This document shows, one piece after another, positions 43,149 through 52,816 of a stretch of 64,000 nucleotides of DNA. The position numbers were made by a program, and so were the translations under genes. Under the pieces are notes generated by a model. The model worked only from the letters and a program-made list of their open reading frames with translations. It did no database searches and was not told the DNA's origin. This DNA is from Rhynchopus sp. YZ270_cl-10 (taxonomy: Eukaryota > Euglenozoa > Diplonemea > Diplonemida > Diplonemidae). The stretch's first letter is position 1. Every line of letters starts with the position of its first letter. Where the stretch lies: positions 645,001 to 709,000 of the forward strand of contig OZ037903.1 of assembly GCA_964035575.1 (NCBI GenBank), given 5' to 3'.

Positions 43149-43626
43149 TATTAAAAAAAACGTCGCTTATGCTCCATCGCACTTTGCGTTGATACTCAAA
43201 AGAATCCCTATTCGAAAGCAGTGGACCCTACGTAGTATTATATAGGCCATCGCTTTACAAAAAAAACTGTTCCAAATAAAAGAAAAATAATACATGCACG
43301 TGTTTTTTATTGCGCGCCAATTTGAATTTTTAAGGGTACTGCATTTTTATGCCTTTGGTTAGCGGGGGGTGTGTGTATGGCACCAATTTGTCCTTTTTTT
43401 TATTTTGATTTTTTTTAAAGTTAGCCCAGCTAACAAACGAATCGTGATTATTTTTAACGAACGATACCCCCAATAGTCCCTTTCCTGTTTTTGTGGTGCA
43501 CAGTCGTATATAGAAGTGAAGAGATCTATTTTAAATGGTTTCTTCAAAATATCTGATGTTTTCAAGAATTTTTTTCTTGCAGGCGGATGACAGCACAACA
43601 CAGTGGGGGGGAATTTCAATCCCTCT

Positions 43627-43708
43627 ACAGTATCTGCGTCCCAGAAGCATATTTTTTTTAAAAATGTCACCATCAACTTCACCTTAAGGTGACCTACAAC
43701 ATCTTACC
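43627..43708 (+). repeat. Combined family B and family A repeat
   Basis: TCTGCGTCCCAGAAGC, A/T-rich middle, CACCATCAACTTCACC, directly joined to AAGGTGACC ... CATCTTACC. It shows the two families as adjacent parts of one unit. Confidence 0.55.
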
Positions 43709-44173
43709 CTCTTTTTCTCACTGTGTTTATTGTGATGATTATTGTGATATGATTTGACATACTCGTTTTTTTGATTCACCGTGCAAAGACGCATTGTTTT
43801 CAAGATTTTTTTAAAACCCCTATCGTTCAAACTAAACAATTGAAAGGAACGAACGACGAACGTTAACCCTCTTTGAGTGCTCTGTATAATAAATTGACTC
43901 CTCTTTTCATTTTTTTCCCCCCTTTTCCAACATCCCTTCATATCCCCCTCGTCTGCCATGGCCACGTTCAGGGGGACGAGAATTCTTTCCATTTCCCTTC
44001 CAAAAGAATAGGTGCATCCGTGTAGAACGTCCTTTGTACTTTCTCTCTCTCGATGGGAAAGTATAATGAAACTAATACAATTTCCCACTTCCAATTTTTT
44101 GGTACTTTTTTTTTCCTCCCCACCCCCATAATATCCAGCTTCGTCAAGGCGATAATTGAAAAAATATGGCAAA

Positions 44174-44532
44174 GGGAAGGCTCGTTTTTCCATTTAATGT
44201 TACAAAGTAACAATAAAGGGGGGGGAGGGGGTCCGACCGAAATCCGGGGAAAAAACTTTTTTTTTTGTAACAATGGCGGGAAAAAGTGGCTTTTTCCAAC
44301 AACAAGAACGTGTCCATTTCGGCAGATTGACCCCACCACAGCGTGGACGGATTCTGGAAATGCAAATGCGGGTGTTTTCGGATGTGCACGTCCACTGCGC
44401 CTTGTTGTTACAATAAATGAAAATTCGGAAAAACGGTTTTTCCGTGTAACATAGGGGGTGGGGAGGGGGGTGTCACCGGGAAAAATGGTTTATTGTTACT
44501 TTGTAACATTAAAAGGAAAAACGAGCCTTCCC
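44174..44532. mobile_element. Small MITE carrying repeat E (359 bp)
   Basis: The TIRs are about 42 bp: GGGAAGGCTCGTTTTTCC, then a TTAATGTTACAAAGTAACAA block, and the inverse at 44488-44532. AAA flanks both sides. It carries one reverse copy of repeat E (44298-44380) between G-rich tracts. Confidence 0.85.
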
Positions 44533-44601
44533 AAAACAAAAATAAAACAAAAAGCCAGGATCATCTACCTAGCAATTTTGTCGATTTTACAGCAAAGAAA
44601 G

Positions 44602-44724
44602 TGTAGTTGAGCACGCTCTAGGGTGGCTACACTAATACAACCAAATTTTCAAAAATAGTGAGTGACTTTAGGGACAGTGCACATGTGGCAACTACACTAT
44701 TCCAACAATTTTTCAAATAAAAAG
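44602..44724 (+). repeat. Two tandem family C repeats
   Basis: Copy 1 (44602-44657): GAGCACGCTCTAGGGTGGC, TACACTAATACAACCAA, TTTTCA, A-run, as at 19001. Copy 2 (44671-44724): GACAGTGCACATGTGGCAAC, TACACTATTCCAACAATTT, TTCA, A-rich tail. Confidence 0.7.
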
Positions 44725-44946
44725 CACCCCCCCCCATCTATGGCAGGTGTTTCGATCTCTTTACTTTCCTGAATGCAATGTGTGAATGTGTGTGTGTTTT
44801 GCACCTTTCGAACTTCACTTTCATAGTGTCCCCATATAATGTGCACTGTCGCTTTGTGTGTGTGTGGCGCAGAGTTAGTTGTTAGGTACAGATGCCTGCA
44901 TTACACTGCTTTATATTTTTTCAAACCTTTTTTAAAAATTTCGAAG

Positions 44947-45012
44947 TACGATCGTAGTACGATCGTTACGATCGTTTTTGGTACCATCGTAAACGATCGT
45001 ACTACGATCGTA
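44947..45012. repeat. TACGATCG long hairpin
   Basis: The arms (44947-44972 and 44986-45012) are built from TACGATCGTAGTACGATCGT and its complement and pair over about 26 bp with one extra A. The loop is TTTTTGGTACC-like. It is self-complementary at several registers. Confidence 0.85.
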
Positions 45013-45427
45013 GGCAACCCGTGAAAAAAGGCTGTCTGCCAACTATCGCTATTTTTTTTTTGTGTATGTGCTCGGTGGGAAATGAGGTTCGCGTAACATT
45101 TCTTCTTCTCTCTTCTGCTGACTTCAAGATCATTTCCTACACGAAAATTGCTCACCACTACTTCCCCTTTGGGATACGCACTTGACTTCCTTTCGTCACC
45201 TTGGGTTCTCTTTTCCCGCGCTCTTTTTCTTTTTCTTTTTTTTCTCAAAAAAAAAATATAGTAGATGCTCATGATTTGTTCTACCCACACTCCTCTGTTC
45301 TCCGTCATCAATCATCTCCACAAATACAACACAACTCAGGGAGACTACACAAAAGGGGTAAAAAGAAGCACACACAAATTCCTCCAAACAAAGAGGACAT
45401 ATCTGAAAAAAGGGAAGTAAAGTAAAA

Positions 45428-48186
45428 ATGGCTGATGCACCGGCGACTTCGAGCCGGCCAACGCGGATAGCGGCTGGGCCCAAAATGGTATGAGGGGGGA
45501 AAGGCGCTGTGATGGTTCGCCACGTTACCATTCCCCTTTTAAAAAAGGGCAAAACACTGTTGTTTTCATTGAAATCGGTCGGTGAAAACAATGTTTTAGG
45601 ACTTTAGTTTAGAATGCCAAACTTGTATTGCATCAATGTAATAACCCTGTTTTTCGGTGAGGGTTATAAACTTTTCTCTTCAAATTGTTTAGAATTTCAC
45701 ACATAAACACCCTTTTTTCAGGAGGAGGAAGCATGGGACAAGCACCTTCACCGTGTCCTCGCTCAGCTGCAGATGATATACCATAAAATCATCCAGCCCA
45801 TAGAAGACAAGTACAAGTTCGACACGTTCAGACCGTCGTGGTTTTCCGAGACACTTGTGCAGACAAAACCGTTCGTGACGTTCATGGGGCCGTTCTCTGC
45901 AGGAAAGTCGACGTTTATTAACCATTTGTTAGAAAGCAACTATCTGTGGACAGGCCCGCAGCCGACAACGGATAAGTTCACTGTGGTGCTGCACGGCGAC
46001 CAACCGCAGCAGATTGGGGGGAGGGTGCTTGCGAACCAGCAGGACCTCCCGTTCAGGGGGCTCAACGCATTTGGCGACCAGTTTCTCGAGCATCTCGATG
46101 GATACCAGATCAACCACGACATTCTGAGGTCTGTCACGCTTGTGGACACACCTGGTGTGCTTGAGGCGGCTGGGGAAATCCACTCTCGGAGATATGATTA
46201 CATCAAGGTCTGCAAATGGTTTGTGGAGCGTTCGGATCTGATCTTTGTTCTGTTTGACCCTACGAAGCTTGATGCGGGGATTGAGCTGAAGATGCTTTTC
46301 AAGCATGCACTTAAGGGGAACGAATCCAAAATCAGAATCATTCTGAACAAAGCGGACTGCATTGGTGGACAGGAGCTCATGCGTGTCTACGGGTCGCTCT
46401 TCTGGAACCTTAGCAACATGATTAACGCAACAGAGCCGCCCAGAGTCTTCGTCGGATCCTTCTGGGACAAGCCCTACAAACCAGGCACCAACCACGCACT
46501 CTTCACAGAGGAGAAATCCGATCTTCTCTACGATTTGACCGAGGTATGTAAGAGGTTTTGGTGGGGTGCGAAAGCAAGACTGTATCAAAGAATGGATAGC
46601 GTAGAGTTACTAAGCAGGTAATACAACGCGGCGAGGTTGAGGAGGTGAAAAGACTTTAAGGAAAAATGGATTTTCGAGATAAGTGTTGTCAGCTACACTA
46701 TTCCCACCATTTGTGACAGTAAAACAACAACAAAACACAGATTGTGCCCCTGCAAAGTTTAGACAAGCGTGTGACCTCTGTTCTTCGCCGTGCAAAGCAG
46801 GTGCTTGTCCACTCCCTTGTGTGCGGGATGTTGAAAAGAAACCTTCCAAAGTTCTTTGGAAAGGACAAGGCAAAGAAGGAGGCCATTGACAACATCAAGA
46901 AGGTATGTACTCTCTGTTTTTCGATATGATTTTAATTGAGTGTCAGTAACAACCATTTTCACACACACAAAACAAACAACCGCGACAGACGTTCCAAGAG
47001 GTGCAGTTGAAATTCAAGTACATCACCATGAACGACTTCGGGGCAGAAGAAGAGTACCAGGTATGCCGCCGAAGGTGACTACTTTTCTGTTATGAATCAC
47101 AGCAAAATGGTAAAACGATGGCGCAATTCTGCAAGAATTCGGCAAAAAAAAAAAAACAGTGGAGATTGCACAACTGTGGCAACACAACCGAGGCAACTAC
47201 ACTACTCCAACAATTTATCAAGGAAGAAGCGTACATAGTCGTTTAGCAAACCGGTTTGCGGATGAATTGGTGTACACAAGATTGCATAAGACCAGACCAA
47301 ACCAAACCAAACCAAACCAAACCAAACCAAACCAAACCAAACCAAACCAAACCAAACCAAACCAAACCAAACCAAACCAAACCACAACACAGGCATTCTT
47401 CGACAAGGTGGACCTCCTCACTCTCCCCAGCTACGACAGAATGGAGAAAGAAGGCCACGTTGCCTCCCTCAAGAAGGTTATCGAGAAGGACCTTCCCGAC
47501 CTCCTCCAGCCCATCAAGAGCGCAGCAGCAGCGGACCCGAGGGACAAGTATGACAACTTCTTTTTTTTTATTCAAATTAATGACAGTGAAGACTGTCTGA
47601 ACGGCTTAAACAGATTATCAATTCCTTTCCCCCCTCTATCCTCTTTAGCCTTCTCACCATCTCACCTTCATTCTCACAGGAAGAAGACCCAGGTCGTGCA
47701 GGATAAGTACTACAACACCATGGCGAACCAGCTTGCCGGGAAGGACGGGAAGCAGGGTGCGATTGGTATGTCACACACACCCCCCTATATTCCCCCCTTA
47801 TTATTTTCATCTACTTCATATTATCAAAACAACCTTCAGGTGAGATGGTGCCGAATGCGTGGAGGAAGAATTTGAACGACACTGATGCTGGGAAGGAGCT
47901 GCAGTACAACCCTGCGACGGCGAATGCAGGGATTAACGCACATGTTGCTGCGTCTGCGCCACCAGCACCAACAGCAGCACCACCAGCAGCGGTACCAGCA
48001 GCGGCACCAGGAGCAGCTCCCGGAGCAGGAATGGACATGGGCCAAATGCAGCAGATGATGCAGATGATGCAAATGATGCAACAAATGCAGGGTGACGGAG
48101 CTGCCGGCGGAGCCCCTCCCGCCATGGACCCCGCCCAGATGATGGCTGCAATGCAAGGAGCAGGAATGCCTCAGGCAAAGGAATAA
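45428..48186 (+). CDS. EHD-family dynamin-like ATPase without EH domain
   Basis: Seven exons: 45428-45487, 45722-46543, 46741-46902, 46989-47060, 47393-47547, 47680-47765, 47840-48186; 567 residues. The G-domain matches EHD proteins: P-loop GPFSAGKST (76-84), switch PTTDKF (101-106), VDTPG (161-165), NKAD (229-232), and RVYGSLFWNLSNMI and VGSFWDKP. The C-terminal helical part follows (LDKRVTSVLRRAKQVLVHSLVCGMLKRNLP, FGKDK). EHDs bind ATP, assemble on curved membranes and act in endocytic recycling. Instead of an EH domain, this one ends in an Ala/Pro-rich linker and a Met/Gln-rich tail. Three consecutive introns (46544-46740, 47061-47392, 47548-47679) carry family C repeats. The short first exon (MADAPATSSRPTRIAAGPKM) is inferred from splice signals. 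Confidence 0.9.
46681..46717 (+). repeat. Family C repeat fragment in an EHD intron
   Basis: GTTGTCAGCTACACTATTCC, then CACCATTTGTGAC; it matches the ACTACACTATTCCAACAATTT part of the family. It lies in the second EHD intron (46544-46740). Confidence 0.45.
47158..47220 (+). repeat. Family C repeat in an EHD intron
   Basis: GTGGAGATTGCACAACTGTG, GCAACACAACCGAGGC, AACTACACTACTCCAACA, ATTTATCA. The best match is the intergenic copy at 28615. It lies in the 332-nt fourth intron, upstream of an ACCAA array. Confidence 0.8.
47296..47384 (+). repeat. ACCAA pentamer microsatellite in an EHD intron
   Basis: About 18 perfect ACCAA units running up to eight bases before the CAG acceptor of the fourth intron. 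The acceptor side is purine/A-rich rather than pyrimidine-rich. Confidence 0.95.
47581..47620 (+). repeat. Family C repeat in an EHD intron
   Basis: TGACAGTGAAGACTGTCTGA, ACGGCTTAAACAGATTATCA. The first part matches 30001; the end matches 16101. It lies in the fifth intron (47548-47679). Confidence 0.7.
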
Positions 48187-48857
48187 ATTTCTTCTCCCCC
48201 CTGAGGAAAAAAAGATGCCCGCTTTTTTGAGGATTTGGGTTTATTCCAAAATATCCCTTTTTTTTTTTCTGTTTCCCCCCCCCGTATGTTGTGTGAATGT
48301 GATGCCATGTTTTGCCTTTTGTTTTGCCTCTCCCAGAGTGACCCCTGTACAAAAAAAAAATAATAATAATAAAACCTTGTTGCGGTTTACTGGGTTGCTA
48401 TTATTCAACTTCTTTTTTTCTCTTCCACCCCCTGTCTCTGATGTTTTCTTGCATGCTTTAAAAAAGCACGGTCGCAAATTTTATTATTGTGGTGAACACT
48501 GAGTCTTAAGTTCATCCAAAACCCTTTTTTTTTGGGGGGGAACGCATCGTTTCTATGTTTCTTTTTTATGTTCTTATTTTTCAAAGATTTTTTTTGGGGG
48601 GCTATGGGATTGGGCTGTGGGGTCATGTGTAATGCTTGGCGAACCACAGCAGGCTTTTTTAAAAATATATTTTTTTACTTGGTATTCACTCTCGTCACTT
48701 TAGCGCTGCAGAGTAGGGCTGTTCCGGATGTTCGTGCTTTCATCCGGCTGGCTGGCATCGTGGGTTAGGCGGAGGTGCCTGCATCAATAACTACAGTTTG
48801 TTCTATCCAGAGTAAATTTGGGACCATGTTACCCAGTTAGTGCCCTTTTTTTTTTTC

Positions 48858-48899
48858 AAGGTGACGAAGTACTGTGAGTCTTTCTTCATCTTACAAACT
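48858..48899 (+). repeat. Family A hairpin element
   Basis: AAGGTGACGAAG, loop, GAGTCTTTCTTCATCTTACA; compensated changes in the inner stem. Confidence 0.6.
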
Positions 48900-49360
48900 C
48901 CCCCCCTTTTTTCCCTTCGGAATTTTTTGTTTTTCGAAGCGTGCAGAATTTATGTTCTTTGTGTCTACGTAGGGTCCGTGTAGAGGAGACTTTCTCTTAC
49001 TTGGAAAAAATCATGTGCAAAAAATGCACATCACGAGGCACATTTTTACTCAAAAAAGAATAGTTCGTTTTGTTTTCTGCGTTATCCCACAAAAAGGCAT
49101 CTTTCAAAGCTTTTTTTAACCTCTTTTATAAAAGAGACAATGTGTTATATCGGCCTCTTTGTTGCATTGTGTTTAGCCCGTTTTCGTGTTCTACCTGCGG
49201 AAAGCGACAATAAAATAAAGCAAAAACCAGAGATGTGTACTAACTCGTGTGCGATTTTTTTTTGTGCCACAAAGAAAATACAAGGGATACATTGGACGAA
49301 TATGCCACAAAGTAGTGCCATGCCTCAGTTTTCCTGTCCTTTTTTTTCCCCCCCTCCAGT

Positions 49361-49396
49361 AGGTGACTAAGCAACTGAGGCTTAGGATCATCTTAA
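49361..49396 (+). repeat. Family A hairpin element
   Basis: AGGTGACTAAGC, AACTGA loop, GGCTTAGGATCATCTTAAC. A consensus copy. Confidence 0.75.
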
Positions 49397-49710
49397 CCAA
49401 CTCTTCTTTGTTGGTTGTGTTTAGCTGAGGGACGTACGCTCCGCTACTTTGGCATTTTTTTTTTTTTTTAATTTCCCCCCCTTAAAAAAAAAAATCTGCT
49501 TCGGGATGACTCCCCACAATGGAACAATTTTATTATTTTTTCAAAAAAAAAAATTGCTTTGTGTACAGAACCCGTCCTCGGACAGGTGATTGTCGAAACT
49601 ACAAAAAAAGAATGAGAGGGCCAAACAACAGAAGGAATTTATGAGAATTGTATCTATCCCCCCTTTTCCACCCTCTAAATTCAATTCTTTGTCAGGAGGG
49701 GGTCATTTGA

Positions 49711-51681
49711 ATGGGTGTTCCTGCGCTGTTTCAATGGGTGTTCTACCGGTTTCCGAAGGCGGTGAAGTCTGCGAAGAAACCTCAGGCAGAAGGCAACCCA
49801 CAGGTACATGATTGTCTCTATTTTGATCTGAACTCTGTTATACACAACTGCTGCCATGGTTCTGATCCATTACCGGAAGGTGCGACGGAGGAAGATATGA
49901 TTCTTCGAATCTTTGAGCAGGTGGACGAAATCATTGGGTTTGTGCAGCCCAGGAAGTTGGTGTATTTTGCGTTTGACGGTGTGGTGCCTGCAGGGAAGCT
50001 TATCCAGCAACGCAGTCGTCGTCTCAAAACAGCAGAGGAGCAGCAAAGCCCCGATGCCTTTGATGCCAACACGATCTCCCCTGGTACCGCCTTCATGGCG
50101 CGCATCAGTGAAGCCCTGCAGTGGTACATCCATGATAGAAGCCAGTCTGAGGTCAGCGACATCGCTTTTATCCTATCCGACTCATCTGCACCTGGTGAAG
50201 GGGAGCACAAAATCATTCAGTACATCAAACATCTTCGCACCGCAAAGGGTTATGATCCGAACACAAGCCATTGCATCTGTTCGCAGGATGCGGATCTCGT
50301 GCTGCTTGGTCTGCTTCTGCACTCCCCCCATGTCTCTCTCCTGAGAGAGTACCAGGAGGTGCGCCCACCACGTGGTAAGAGACCGCGTCCCAGAGAGCAC
50401 ACTGCACTCAAATATGACTTTCTCCTCCTCGCTGTTGTGCGGGAGTACCTCTACGCAGACTTCAAAGGTGTCGTCGCAAGCTCTGGGGCAGATTTTGAGA
50501 AGATGTTGGACGACTTTGTTGTGCTCTGCTCGCTGATGGGGAACGACTTTCTTCCTTCAATCCCTTCCATCCAGGTCAGAGAGGGCGCGCTGGACGAGCT
50601 GGTCGCTGTTTACAAACGACACTTTGAGGGGCACTTTGTTGAGGAGGGGCGGAACATCGATTACGTCCGTCTTGCGAAGATCATTGGGTTCTTCGCTGTG
50701 AAGGAGGTGGAGGTGTACGCGGCACGGCGGCAGAGCCAGCTGCAGCGCGACCCTCAGGGGAACTATGCGGACACATTTGACTTCACTTCGCCTTCCTACC
50801 GTGCGTTGTATGCAGAGAAGACTGGGGTGACGGAGGAGACCATCGCGAAGGACTACCTGCAGGGCCTCAAATGGGTGACCGACTACTACTTCACCGGCAA
50901 CGCCTCCTGGGAGTGGGTGTACCCGCACAGCTACCCTCCACAGGCCTCTTCGCTGTGGCAGTACTGTGCAAGCTACTCCGCCGCACAGCAGCACATCTAC
51001 GCAGGACCGCCCCTCACACCTCTCGAACTCCTCCTCGCCATTCTTCCCCGCCAGAACAACTCAATCCTCCCCGAACCTTTTAGAAAACTCACCCAAGCTG
51101 CCGCCCCCCTCGGGGATATGTACGAAGATGTGCACACCACAGAACGCATTGGAGGGAGGCTGCTGACGGTCACCCCCTGCATCGATGTGAGCAGGGTACG
51201 CACCGAAGCACGCCGCCCCGAGGTGACGAAGCTGCTCAGCCAAGAGGAGGCGTCGTTGAACTCCTTCAAGGAGACCCTCGCGTTTGTGAACATCAGTGCG
51301 CATCCGGAGTTTGCGCCAGAAGAGAAGCTTGCTGGGAAGAAGCGCAAGATTGACGAATGCGAGGAGGAAGTGGTGTGCTCCACATCAGTCACCCTGCCAG
51401 ACTTTAGTTCAGTGTGTCTGAACGGTGTCGTGAAGCACCACAGCAGTGGCGTACAGTATGGAGAAGACTTTCCCCTCTCCTTCGACCTTCTCGACCCTGT
51501 AGAAGCCATTGAGACAACAGCCTACGTCCTCCACACGCCGCACGTCATTCCACACGAGCACGCAGTGCTCCCAGGCACCGCCCCTCCTCCAAGCACACTC
51601 AACGCAAATGAAGCTGCCGCAGGGTCTGATTCTGTCTTCCAGTCTATAGTTCCCGCTGTCTTCGCCACAGCAATGCATTGA
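49711..51681 (+). CDS. XRN-family 5'-3' exoribonuclease, short form
   Basis: Single exon, 656 residues. It begins MGVPALFQWVFYRFP, the family N-terminus. Catalytic acidic residues are kept: FDLNSVIH (D39), FDGVVP (D89), SAPGEGEHKI (E163, E165), SQDADLVLLG (D193, D195) and LMGNDFLPS. The 5'-phosphate pocket residues of GKLIQQRSRR (K96, Q100, R103, R104) are also kept, although PRAKMN became PAGKLI. It would degrade 5'-monophosphorylated RNA in decay or transcription termination. It is much shorter than typical XRN1 or XRN2; the zinc-knuckle of XRN2 and the PAZ/Tudor/SH3-like domains of XRN1 are not seen. A basic patch, GKKRKID, near residue 545 could be a nuclear signal, favouring an XRN2/Rat1-like role. 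Confidence 0.93.
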   Translation: MGVPALFQWVFYRFPKAVKSAKKPQAEGNPQVHDCLYFDLNSVIHNCCHGSDPLPEGATEEDMILRIFEQVDEIIGFVQPRKLVYFAFDGVVPAGKLIQQRSRRLKTAEEQQSPDAFDANTISPGTAFMARISEALQWYIHDRSQSEVSDIAFILSDSSAPGEGEHKIIQYIKHLRTAKGYDPNTSHCICSQDADLVLLGLLLHSPHVSLLREYQEVRPPRGKRPRPREHTALKYDFLLLAVVREYLYADFKGVVASSGADFEKMLDDFVVLCSLMGNDFLPSIPSIQVREGALDELVAVYKRHFEGHFVEEGRNIDYVRLAKIIGFFAVKEVEVYAARRQSQLQRDPQGNYADTFDFTSPSYRALYAEKTGVTEETIAKDYLQGLKWVTDYYFTGNASWEWVYPHSYPPQASSLWQYCASYSAAQQHIYAGPPLTPLELLLAILPRQNNSILPEPFRKLTQAAAPLGDMYEDVHTTERIGGRLLTVTPCIDVSRVRTEARRPEVTKLLSQEEASLNSFKETLAFVNISAHPEFAPEEKLAGKKRKIDECEEEVVCSTSVTLPDFSSVCLNGVVKHHSSGVQYGEDFPLSFDLLDPVEAIETTAYVLHTPHVIPHEHAVLPGTAPPPSTLNANEAAAGSDSVFQSIVPAVFATAMH

Positions 51682-51920
51682 AAAGGCAATGTAGTGAAGG
51701 CGAAGTGGAGTGTCAAAAAAAAAAGTGGCGCAAAAAGAAAATCAGAGTTCCTAATATTCGTAGTTGTAGGGGGAAGAGGTGTGCCGTCTGTAACAATGTT
51801 CTATTCGGGTAATGTTGGGTGCAGAACCCAGATGGGTTGGTACAAAATAAAAATGGAGAGGGGATGGGGGGTGGGGGAGAAGGCTGCAGAAGGAGGCAGG
51901 GATTACGCTCCGTGTGTGGA

Positions 51921-51982
51921 ACGTATGGATATCCATACGTGAATTGTTTTTGAAAAGGTGGAATCCATACGTGTCCATACGT
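51921..51982. repeat. Perfect ACGTATGGATATCCATACGT palindrome and half repeat
   Basis: A perfect 20-bp palindrome at 51921-51940, followed after a 24-nt spacer by CCATACGTGTCCATACGTA. The segments can pair in alternative ways. Confidence 0.85.
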
Positions 51983-52072
51983 AGGTAATTTGGGGTTTGG
52001 ATTCCCCCCGCCTCTCACCTACCCCCCACAGAATTCTATTTTAGAGGACAATTTTCTTCTATTTTACCGACC

Positions 52073-52255
52073 CATGACATAGTAGGGAATTTAAAGCACA
52101 ATTTTTAGAAATGTTGCGTACCGTGGCTTCGCTAGAAACTTTCGTTTTAGCAAAAACATGGAAGTAAAATTTACGGAAATTGATATAATTACCAACAAAG
52201 TGCCATTTTATGTCAATATTTTCAAGAAATGTTGCGTACCGTGGCTTCGCCAGGA
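52073..52255. repeat. Dispersed repeat F, copies 2 and 3
   Basis: Copy 2 (52073-52138): CATGACATAGTAGGG ... AATGTTGCGTACCGTGGC, TTCGCTAGA. Copy 3 (52227-52255): AAATGTTGCGTACCGTGGCT, TCGCCAGGA. They match 4370-4449. Confidence 0.75.
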
Positions 52256-52816
52256 ATCTTTGGGTGATATGACCCGGCCCATCTCCCATTTTTCCCCCAG
52301 TTCTTTCGAACTTTCACAGCCCTTCTCACCCAACTTTGCCAGGGAGAGCGCGCGCGAAGCGCGTGCGGGGTTTTTAATTGTTTTTGATTAGAATCGTACG
52401 TGTTGAAAATCCACACGTACTTTTTTTTATTTTTGGGGGAGCTGCGTAATCCCTGGAAGGAGGAAAAGAAGGCCATTTTTTTTTTTCCAGTTTTTCACAC
52501 AAAAGAAAATGGGCACTTATTTTTTTTTGTTCGCGCTCCTACACGGCGGAGTCCCCCCCCTGTGGGGGACTGCCTAAAGGGCAGACGCATAAAGCGAATT
52601 GGGCGAATAAACGCTTACCATGTATGCCTAGGGGACTGTTTAGTCCCCTAATCTGAAAACCCAAAAGAGTCAGTCCCCCTCGGGGGACCGCCGTAGTAGT
52701 TCCTTCTGCTAAGATCCTCCTCACATCATTACTTGTTGAACCCTTTCTGAGCGAGCATTCACAACTCATGGACACTTCCATGCCACGAACACACCTCACA
52801 GGAGAAAGCCCACAAT

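Larger units (their letters stand above)
43149..45427. other. Gene-free spacer with several small elements
   Basis: No gene. It contains a B-A pair (43627-43708), a 359-bp MITE (44174-44532), two family C copies, and a strong hairpin (44947-45012), each listed separately. Confidence 0.6.
48187..49710. other. Intergenic spacer with three family A hairpins
   Basis: No gene. Family A copies lie at 48489-48520, 48858-48899 and 49361-49396. An ATTCAACTTC of family B type lies at 48403-48413, 80 bp before the first. Confidence 0.6.
51682..52816. other. Intergenic spacer with palindromes and repeat F
   Basis: No gene. It contains the ATACGT palindromes (51921-51982), repeat F copies (52073-52138 and 52227-52255) and a GCGCGCGAAGCGCG hairpin near 52351. 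Confidence 0.6.
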
